Part shown: positions 57,461 through 64,000 of the stretch, piece after piece | Layout of the letters: each line of letters begins with the position of its first letter | Numbering within the stretch: the first letter of the stretch is position 1 | NCBI GenBank assembly: GCA_001970855.1 | Contig: LSSN01001538.1 | Location: forward strand, 1-64,000 | Direction of reading: 5' to 3' | DNA: 64,000 nucleotides | Origin: Smittium culicis | Taxonomy: Eukaryota; Kickxellomycota; Harpellomycetes; Harpellales; Legeriomycetaceae | Notes under the pieces: generated by a model | The model's database searches: none | Seen by the model: only the letters and a program-made list of their open reading frames with translations | Told to the model about the DNA's origin: nothing | Translations under genes and position numbers: made by a program

Positions 57461-60340
57461 GTGACAAATATCGCAGCAATAAAAGGACTGATTAAAGTAA
57501 ATGGTAACCTGGTTACATTTCAGTACAATATTGGGTCATCTATTAACGTACTCTCTACAGAATTAGTTAAGAAACTACAGTTGAAACCCCTAGAAACCTC
57601 CTCCCTGTTGATCACTCCTGTAAGTGGGTCTAGTCAGCCCTCACAAGAAATAAAAGCAGTTATACTCACTTTTCCAACCTTTACTTGTAGTGCGCCATTT
57701 AGAGTCATGAAAACACCCACGCAGATTTATTCCTCCTGGGCGTAGACTTTATGGCAACTATAGGTGCCGAAATCTCGCTAAAGAAGAAAGAAATGACAGT
57801 GGAGATAGGTACGGACCTACACACAGTACCGCTTATATTAGAAACTAGAGTGAACTTTAATAAGGCCGAAGTTACCACCACTTCGCAGCTTCCAGAGTTT
57901 ACAGAGAGAAATACTGTAGATAAATTTGGCCACTCCATAAATAAGGAGCTAGCTGAAAGCTACCAGAAGGCAACCCACGACTTACTGGATAAATACACTG
58001 ACACTTTTGCTGAACGACTAGAAGATTTGCGTGGAGCCGATTTAGACCCCTGCGAAATTGAGCTATTAGACTTACATCCTATTAAGTTAAAACCGTACCG
58101 ACTTGCGCACAACTTGCAAGATGGAGTACTAGAGGAAATTGATGACATGAATAAACAAAGAGTAATTATTCCTTCCAAAAGCCCCTACTCTTTTCCTATG
58201 GTAGTAGTAGGGAAGAAAGACGGAAAGAAACGCATTTGCGTTGACTACCGCAAACCAAACGAGGTCACTAAAAAGGACTCGTACCCGCTCCCTAACATTG
58301 ACGAGCTGCTAAGTCGATTTTCAGGAGCTAAATATTTCTCCACCTTGGATGCACTGTCGGGTTATTGGCAAATACCCCTTGAACCAGATACGCAGAAACT
58401 TACAGCATTTACACCCGGGCCTGGCTTAGGACTATTTCAGTTCACCGTTAAGCCTTTTGGATTAACCAATGCGCCTGCCATCTTCCAGCGCACTATGGAA
58501 AACTTATTGACAGATGTTCTTTGGCACTGTGCTTTAATCTTTATTGACGATGTCATTATATTTAGCAAGACTTGGTCAGAAAATTTGCAACATGTAGAGA
58601 AAGTAATCACCCTACTTAAAAATAAAGGGGTGAAACTACATACTAATAAGTGCCACTTTGGTCATACTACAGTAAAATACCTGGGCCATGTGGTGGATCA
58701 ACATGGTATCCGACCGGATGGAGAGAAGTTAATATCAGTTGAAAATGCTACGTTGCCTAAGGATGATACTGAAGTTCGCAGTTTCTTAGGTTTAGTAGGG
58801 TACTACAGAAAATTTATAAAAGAGTTTTCAACTATAGCTAAACCCCTAACTGCACTGTTGAAAAAGGACGTCCCGTTTAAATGGACCCAACTTCAGCAGG
58901 ATGCGTTCGATAACTTGCGCAACCGTTTGCTATCTTCCCCGTTACTTCAGTACCCAGACTAGAGTCTACCATTTGTGTTGATAATTGATGCATCTACGTT
59001 GGGACTTAGAGCTATATTAGCCCAGGGCGTAGATGGCCGAGATAAAATCATCGGGTATGCTAGTCGCACACTATTGCCAGCCGAGAAAAATTATGCAATT
59101 AACCACCTAGAGGGACTTGAAGTAATATGGAAAATTGAATATTACCATTAATACCTTTATGGTCGACCATTTGAGGTTATTACTGATCATAGAGCACTCA
59201 CCACCCTTTTCTCCAACCCCTCAGGGAAGGGGAGACTAGGGCGATGGGAGGTAAAGTTAAGAAATTATGACTTTAAAGTAAGGCACAACGAAGGTATCTC
59301 GAATCCTGCAGATTTTTTGAGTCGATTCCCTTTGGAAAAATTACCGGAAGAGCTAAAAGAGGAAGTATTATTCCTTTACTTCACGGAATTCAACCAACTA
59401 AAATCAGAAACTGTGGCTGAATTAGATCGCCTGGTCAAAAAGAGGCCCCTTCCTGGTGATAATAAGATCGGTAATAAGTACGTTCTTGATCAGGAAAAAT
59501 CACAAGTAAAATTAAACGACACTAAGAAGGTGTAAGTTCATCTAAGTGTGCTACACGACATTATAAGAGCGGTGCATAACGAAAATCATAAAAATGCGAC
59601 GGAAACATTCCGCATATTAACAGAAAATTATTTCGTTCCAGGAGCATACGTATAGTGAAATGTATCATAAAAAGGTGCGAACAGTGCCAAAGGAATACTT
59701 ATTTAGTAAGAAGAACCCCCCCCCCCCATAGTGGAATACAAGCAACTGAGCCCTTTCAACAATGGGGATTAGACTTAACAGGACCCTTTACGCCTACATT
59801 CAACTCAGGCAATAAATATATTATTGTTGCAATAGATTACTTTACTAAATAGCCGGTTGCCGTTGCAAACAAAAATGCCAATGCATCCACTATTATCGCA
59901 TTTATGCGTGAAAAGATAGTAGCGCAATTTGGCGTACCAAAATTATTTATAACGGATAGAGGTACACACCTAAGTAATGAATCATGTGCCTGTTTTAACC
60001 GCTACTTGGGTATAAAATATCAACCTGTAACCGCCTACCGACCTCAGGCAAATTGCCAAGTAGAACGCAGTATCAAAACTTTAAATCAGACTATGCGAAA
60101 GCTAGATACCGACAAGCCTGAAAGTTGGGACTTTTACTTGTAGCGAGCACTCTTAGATATACGCACTACTAAGAACTGATCTCTGGGAAATTAACCCGCA
60201 GAAATAGTGTACGGACTGACACTTACGAATCCATCAATATCGGAAAGTCAGGTAACTACGAATGACACTAATATTGTTAGGCACGAAGGGAGGAGTAAAG
60301 ACATGGCTAAGATTGGACTGAAACTGAAACTAAGAATTAG
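57461..60340 (+). pseudogene. Ty3-like pol: protease, RT, RNase H, integrase, multiply broken
   Basis: Protease (57461-57745): the active-site DTG is changed to NIG (FQYNIGSSINVLS); a frameshift near 57720 moves to the RT frame (LFLLGVDFMATIGAEISL). RT (57751-58962) is well preserved, with FPMVVVGKKDGKKRICVDYR, SGYWQIPLEP and FIDDVIIF (catalytic box 58540-58551). RNase H follows a TAG at 58960 (LIIDASTLGLRAILAQG, then TAA at 59149 and FEVITDHRALTTLF). A TAA at 59533 and a register change near 59650 precede the integrase: HHCC zinc finger (VHNENH ... RCEQCQ), then the core with GLDLTGPF, FITDRGTHLS and QVERSIKTLN, which keep D, D and E. A TAG at 59850 replaces the Trp expected in FTKWP, and more stops follow at 60141 and beyond. 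Confidence 0.85.
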
Positions 60341-60529
60341 ACTTAGATAGTGTTATTTATTTAATATTATAGGGATAAATATTATAAAATAAATAATACA
60401 CTTAGATTTTTCTGAAAGATGGAAAAAGGTTATCCTTTTATACTTTTGAATAAAAATCTAAATGATATTATTAAATAAATATAATTATAAAAGAATTAAT
60501 AATTTTCAAATAATAGCTTGCGGAATCTT

Positions 60530-60720
60530 ATGAAATGTTCTAGAAGGCTCTAGAAGCGACATAAATAATTTATTGATAACATTCCATAAAATCCCAAAAT
60601 GTTCCATTATGTTCTTTGATGTTCAATAAGATTCCATTGTATTCCATGATGCTCTTAGATGTTCTACGATGCTTCATTGTATTCCATAATGTTACATAAA
60701 GTTCTAGAGTGTTTCTGTGC
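60530..60720. repeat. Degenerate tandem repeat of TTCCATnnTGTTC-like units
   Basis: About ten imperfect units of roughly 13-17 bp built on ATTCCAT and ATGTTC/ATGCTC, flanked by GTTCTAGA on both sides (60536-60560 contains GTTCTAGAAGGCTCTAGAAG). It lies between the end of the Ty3-like element and the gag-like pseudogene. No coding. Confidence 0.65.
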
Positions 60721-61610
60721 ATAACACTTGAGGTACCTTCGTTACGATTATTTTGACTTCCTCGGTAGTTTGTGGTATTTCTTCAATTATTGAATTGGTT
60801 CTGGAACAGTCTCGGCTGACTATGAATTGAATTATAAGAAACTGCGTCCCTGAAAAGCCTATCATTCCTACTTGTTTGTCTTGCACTTTCAATTCCCCCC
60901 ATGGTTTCTTCATGAAACAGATATTGATTTTCCAAGGCTCTGGAATTTGGAGCTGAGGTTCCAATTTCTTTGTTAAACCTTGTATTTTTGCATATTGTAA
61001 CTCTTCTGGAATTTTTTCATTTGTTCGCATAGTTAAGAGCAAGCCTGAAAAGGTCTTTTGAGCTTCCATTATTTGCTTCGCCATAAATCTTGATTTCAGG
61101 TTCTGTCAGCGATGTAAGCTCAGTGACCCCCCTTGATATATCTTCGACATAGGTGCCGATCCTTACAAGATCAAGGATATGTTAGTCAGATTCTGAGAGT
61201 AGTACATCTTCTTTTTCAGGTTGTAAACTGAGCTTGATTGTTTTATTAAGTTCTGCAGATTTAAAATAGCCTCCAGCGGGCTCAGGATGTCTGTTTTTGA
61301 TGGCAGTAACTGCATGGCTTGCCAACTTGTGTTAAAAATAATTTTTGGATATCCGTTCTTGATTTTCGGGGCTAAGGTCCGAAAAACCGTATTGATAGGA
61401 CTCGCTATTGATATTGCAAATCTTTTCTGGCGTATTGACATCAGATTGGCTGCTGGAGTCATAGATTCTTTGTAACTTTTCGAGCGCTGCGTTGAGAGCT
61501 TGAACTTGGATTTTAAGAACTGCGACACTCTGTTGTTGCTCTGCTTGTTGCTGATTTTGTTTTTTGTTTTTATTGTTAATGATTTGATTTAATTGTATTC
61601 TTTATTTTAA
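60704..61610 (-). pseudogene. Unclassified retroelement gag-like gene, broken
   Basis: One reverse-strand frame carries the coding signal throughout, interrupted by stops. It opens with a Gln/Asn-rich start and a likely coiled coil (QVQALNAALEKLQRIYDSSS, about 61.5 kb), then PEKICNINSESYQYGFSDLS, HAVTAIKNRHPEPAGGYFKS, LDLVRIGTYVEDISRGVTEL, EIKIYGEANNGSSKDLFRLA (about 61.08 kb), SAPNSRALENQYLFHEE and an Asn/Arg-rich tail (NTTNYRGSQNNRNEGTSS). Two longer uninterrupted open frames overlap it in another register but look like shadows. A coiled coil, a structured middle and an N/R/Q-rich tail suggest a nucleocapsid-type protein, perhaps of a DIRS- or LTR-type element; no catalytic domain follows. 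The assignment is inference. Confidence 0.5.
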
Positions 61611-62502
61611 TTTTATTTTAGGAATAGATTTTTATAAGCGCGAAATGTGGCTTTAGAAATGGCTAATGATAACTATGAGGATTTGAACCGGCTTTTATTT
61701 ATTTATTTATATATTTTTTTTCAATGAACTCATTTTTAATAATTATTATTTTAAAGTCTACCAATAAAGTGAAATGTGACCTAATGGTGCACATATCAAT
61801 CATTAAAGGTTCCTTGGGTCCCGAAGAACGGTCTAGACTGTTCGAGCGATAGCGAAGAATAGATTTGACATTATATCCACATAACTCATTTTTTAGAAAG
61901 AGTTTTGAAAATCTAATTATTCTTGGTAGAGAATCTCTGTAAGAGTATAGATGAAGAGAATAACTACAATGCTTACCTTAACATTTAAATATAAAATATA
62001 AAAAAAACTTATTTATTTTGTTTTTAATTTTGGATGTTTTTATATATAAAGACGATAGCACTCAATCTAAATTTATCCAATGACGTGTATTATACCAATT
62101 TAAATATAATGAATTATAATTTATAAATTATAAAGTTTAGTTTAATAATATTGTCATACAAAAGCTGCTATTTTAATTATTAGTTTTAATGGCAACCAAA
62201 CGAACACCTTGATGAAAGTACAGTATGATAATAACTATAACAAAATTGAAAAAAGGAAATACGAAATTAAATCCGAAAAAAGTAAAAACTATAGCCTAAG
62301 ATCAAAATAGTCATCTTTAATGAATAGGAAAAGTTAAAGGAAAAACGGAAATAAGGCTAAAATGACGAGTTTAGTAAATAATTGAAGAACTTAAGCTTTT
62401 ATTTTGTTCATACAATATAAATAAATTCATCATATTTCATATTTTGATATATGTTTCTTATATAATTTTATGCCTTGAACTAATTTACAGTGAGTATTAA
62501 GC
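61611..62502. other. Spacer, no gene seen
   Basis: Mostly AT-rich. A GC-richer spot at 61800-61860 (TTGGGTCCCGAAGAACGG) lies upstream of the gag-like pseudogene and might be part of its 5' end or LTR. No tRNA fold could be made from the box-B-like GGTTCAAATCC on the reverse strand at 61.68 kb. Confidence 0.4.
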
Positions 62503-62610
62503 TGCTAGAGCGGCGGCGGAGGGTCATTTTAAAACCATTTTATAAAATTTGTCTTTAAAATTTTTTAAATGCTTTTATATTATGTTTAGTAAACTCTCTG
62601 AGACGAATTT
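62503..62610 (+). mobile_element. LINE-B 3' end, truncated copy
   Basis: GCTGCTAGAGCGGCGGCGG followed by an AT-rich tail with TTTAGTAAACTCTCTGAGAC. It aligns with the reverse strand at 20560-20715 (GCTGCTAGAGCGGCGGAGG ... TTTAATAAACTCAATGAGAC) and with the 3' side of LINE-B at 41.4-41.55 kb. Confidence 0.55.
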
Positions 62611-62644
62611 ACACCCCTTAATTACTTCGTTATTGTTATAATAT

Positions 62645-62920
62645 ATGTCTATCAAATATAAACCAAATAAATTCCAATATGAATACGAGTACTATAAGAA
62701 TAATCTTAAAAAAAGTGTAGAGATCTGTGGTGACCGCGGAAACTTCTACAAATATAACAATTTGGTAAGCTACCCCCTCTTTTACAACTCGATATACATA
62801 AAATATCATAGAATCAATTTTGATTTCGGACTTCAAATGGATATTCAATATGAAAAAAAAAGAGGCAGTGTATATTATGAAGATTGTGTATCAAAGTTAA
62901 AAATTGAAAAAATAGCCTGA
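62645..62920 (+). CDS. Hypothetical ORF, 91 aa
   Basis: Starts MSIKYKPNKFQYEYEYYKNN and is Tyr/Lys/Asn-rich with ICGDRGNFYKYNNLVSYPL in the middle. No domain, signal peptide or membrane segment. Composition is close to what AT-rich DNA yields by chance, but it is the longest frame in its neighbourhood and has some Cys, Gly and Asp. Low confidence. Confidence 0.2.
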   Translation: MSIKYKPNKFQYEYEYYKNNLKKSVEICGDRGNFYKYNNLVSYPLFYNSIYIKYHRINFDFGLQMDIQYEKKRGSVYYEDCVSKLKIEKIA

Positions 62921-62998
62921 TATAAAAAAAAATTTTCAATATATTTCTAAAGATCTATTAAAGCTAAAGGTGTGAAAATTTTGCGAGTAATATATTTT

Positions 62999-63166
62999 TT
63001 ATAGCTGTTTTTTGTTTTCGCTATGCACCTCAGGTTTCGTAGCAGATACTTTCATCTTACTGCACATATTCTTGAAATCTTCCCACTCTTTCACACACAT
63101 ATCCTTGTTTCCCTTGTTTTCAGCAAGACACTTCTGTAAAGGCTCGTAATCGCACATCGAATTCAT
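62999..63166 (-). CDS. Small twin-Cys (CHCH-like) protein, 55 aa
   Basis: Reverse-strand ATG at 63166 and TAA at 62999-63001. After MNSMCDYEPLQK comes KCLAENKGNKDMC, then VKEWEDFKNMC: two consecutive Cys-X10-Cys spacings sharing the middle Cys (C13, C24, C35), plus C5. Two short helices bearing paired Cys are the plan of CHCH proteins, which are imported into the mitochondrial intermembrane space and oxidised by the Mia40/Erv1 relay. The classical spacing is CX9C, so this is a variant. The tail is Lys-rich and probably disordered. A TTTATATTCAG just before the ATG looks like a splice acceptor, so a 5' UTR intron is possible. The gene is divergent from the dephospho-CoA kinase gene, about 660 bp away. 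The exact family is not recognised. Confidence 0.6.
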   Translation of the reverse strand: MNSMCDYEPLQKCLAENKGNKDMCVKEWEDFKNMCSKMKVSATKPEVHSENKKQL

Positions 63167-63831
63167 CCTGAATATAAATATCTACGCACCGAAGCTCTAA
63201 AATATGTAATTAATAGTATGATAAATAACTAGAGAATGGTTTTTTTTTATTTTTAGGATTTCCAGTAAAGAAAAAAAAAAGGTGTTTGTAAGCGTGTAAC
63301 TGAACTGCAAATTATTTTAAAGTTGAAAACCAAAAGAATTTTTATTGCAGCATTAGCCAACCTAGTAATCGGACCAATAAATTTGCTTCTTTTCATTAAA
63401 TATATTTTTTTTAGCTAAATCTAAAGTCAAATAAAGATATTTATATTTAAGGTACTGAGTAAAATTTCTCACGAAATATCTCTGCTTTTCTGTACTTTAT
63501 TATATCTTGTAGACTCCTAATATCAAAGTTAATATTTGCTTTCTATTGCTGTAATTCTATTCTACTTTAGATCTTCTGGCTACATCTTTTCACCAACTGC
63601 TCTTTGTGTATTCTTTATACCGCTACTAATAAATCTTGCGAGGTATCCGCTAAAAATCAAACTACTCTTGTACCTACCAAACTACATATATTCAATTCTT
63701 CTGTTCTGTTTTTTTAACCATCCTACCAACACCTCGAACTAGTTTATAGTTCAATTTCGAACTTTTCTAGTAATACTCATACATCCAAACCCAATTCGCC
63801 ATAACTCATCAAACAAACAAGTTCCAACAAT
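63167..63831. promoter_or_regulatory. Shared intergenic region between the CHCH-like gene and dephospho-CoA kinase
   Basis: Divergent promoter space. The right part (about 63480-63830) is C/T-rich on the forward strand, similar in style to the Argonaute leader. The 68-aa frame at 63536-63742 has no resemblance to known proteins and is probably chance. Confidence 0.4.
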
Positions 63832-64000
63832 ATGCTAATAGTAGGGTTGACTGGGGGAATATCAACTGGTAATTTAATCATAAACATTTATAAAATATAA
63901 ATAAACGAATTACTTTACTTGTTAATTTAAATATTCCTATTAATTTAATAATAATAAAGGCAAAAGTACAATAAGCAATTACCTGAAAAAAATTAATGTC
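63832..64000 (+). CDS. CAB5: Dephospho-CoA kinase, 5' end (two exons, cut by window edge)
   Basis: Exon 1 (63832-63868) encodes MLIVGLTGGIST plus one base, followed by a GTAATT donor. After a 91-nt intron (63869-63959, ending AAAG) exon 2 continues GKSTISNYLKKINV to the window edge. The joined product reads MLIVGLTGGISTGKST, the exact start and Walker A P-loop of dephospho-CoA kinases (CoaE/Cab5), which phosphorylate the 3'-OH of the ribose of dephospho-CoA in the last step of coenzyme A synthesis. The intron splits the codon of the P-loop Gly before the catalytic Lys. Only 26 residues are visible, but the motif and its position at the extreme N-terminus are diagnostic. A fusion with other CoA-pathway domains downstream cannot be judged. 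Confidence 0.88.

Larger units (their letters stand above)
56118..60340 (+). mobile_element. Ty3/gypsy-like LTR retrotransposon, internal region, dead
   Basis: Gag, protease, reverse transcriptase, RNase H and integrase follow in the order typical of Ty3/gypsy (Metaviridae). At least eight nonsense or frameshift lesions are present. No LTR pair was found: the 3' side loses similarity after about 60.34 kb, so the copy is probably truncated there. Confidence 0.85.

Noticed and set aside
58960..60143. Recoded stop codons (alternative genetic code) explaining the repeated TAG/TAA in the Ty3-like pol
   Set aside because: Host genes in the window use standard codes with TAA/TAG/TGA as true stops at conserved C-termini, and the element also has frameshifts and active-site losses, so decay explains the stops.
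61660..61700. Box-B-like GGTTCAAATCC on the reverse strand, possible tRNA gene
   Set aside because: The T-stem does not pair, no matching 5' acceptor strand or anticodon arm was found at the expected distance, and box A is absent.

Overview
The window is strongly AT-rich eukaryotic nuclear DNA. Its genes carry short GT-AG introns and it is crowded with decayed transposable elements. The gene set (CCR4-NOT scaffold, Argonaute, ornithine decarboxylase, uL14, a complex I zinc subunit, a Ubp3-type deubiquitinase, dephospho-CoA kinase), the compact introns and the Tad/L1-like and Ty3-like elements point to a fungus. An AT-rich early-diverging lineage, for example Kickxellomycotina/Harpellales, is my inference and is not proven by the sequence.

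Layout. 1-371 (-): 5' part of a Ubp3/USP10-type deubiquitinase, cut by the window edge just before its catalytic Cys. 1762-2620 (-): ribosomal protein uL14 (RPL23), two exons. 3972-4739 (-): NDUFS6-type complex I subunit, four exons. 5.1-5.8 kb: two short TTAA-bounded MITE copies. 5.8-12.8 kb: AT-rich desert. 12.8-14.1 kb (-): a decayed gene of unknown family. 14.2-19.9 kb (-): a nearly full-length but dead LINE (LINE-A), with a 366-bp MITE nested in its ORF1. 22.8-25.4 kb (+): an intact 874-aa Argonaute, much richer in G+C than its surroundings. 26.3-33.2 kb (-): CCR4-NOT subunit 1, probably with one more 5' exon. 36.5-41.0 kb: a DNA transposon with ~78-bp terminal inverted repeats and a dead PIF/Harbinger (DDE_Tnp_4-like) transposase. 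41.4-43.0 kb (-): a second LINE family (LINE-B), whose 3' end recurs at 20.6 and 62.5 kb. 44.4-45.8 kb (-): ornithine decarboxylase. 48.2-49.0 kb: a cluster of TTAA MITEs, including an inverted dimer. 54.9-55.4 kb: an unexplained GC-richer patch. 56.1-60.3 kb (+): a decayed Ty3-like element. 60.7-61.6 kb (-): a second, unclassified gag-like pseudogene. 63.0-63.2 kb (-): a 55-aa twin-Cys CHCH-like gene. 63.8-64.0 kb (+): the 5' end of dephospho-CoA kinase.

The host genes are unrelated housekeeping functions and form no operon or cluster. Two act in post-transcriptional control: Argonaute in small-RNA silencing and NOT1 in deadenylation. They lie 900 bp apart and convergent. Every transposon seen is broken. 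Many breaks are nonsense codons or active-site substitutions that can be explained by C-to-T or G-to-A transitions. I saw no rRNA gene, no intact tRNA gene and no CRISPR array.
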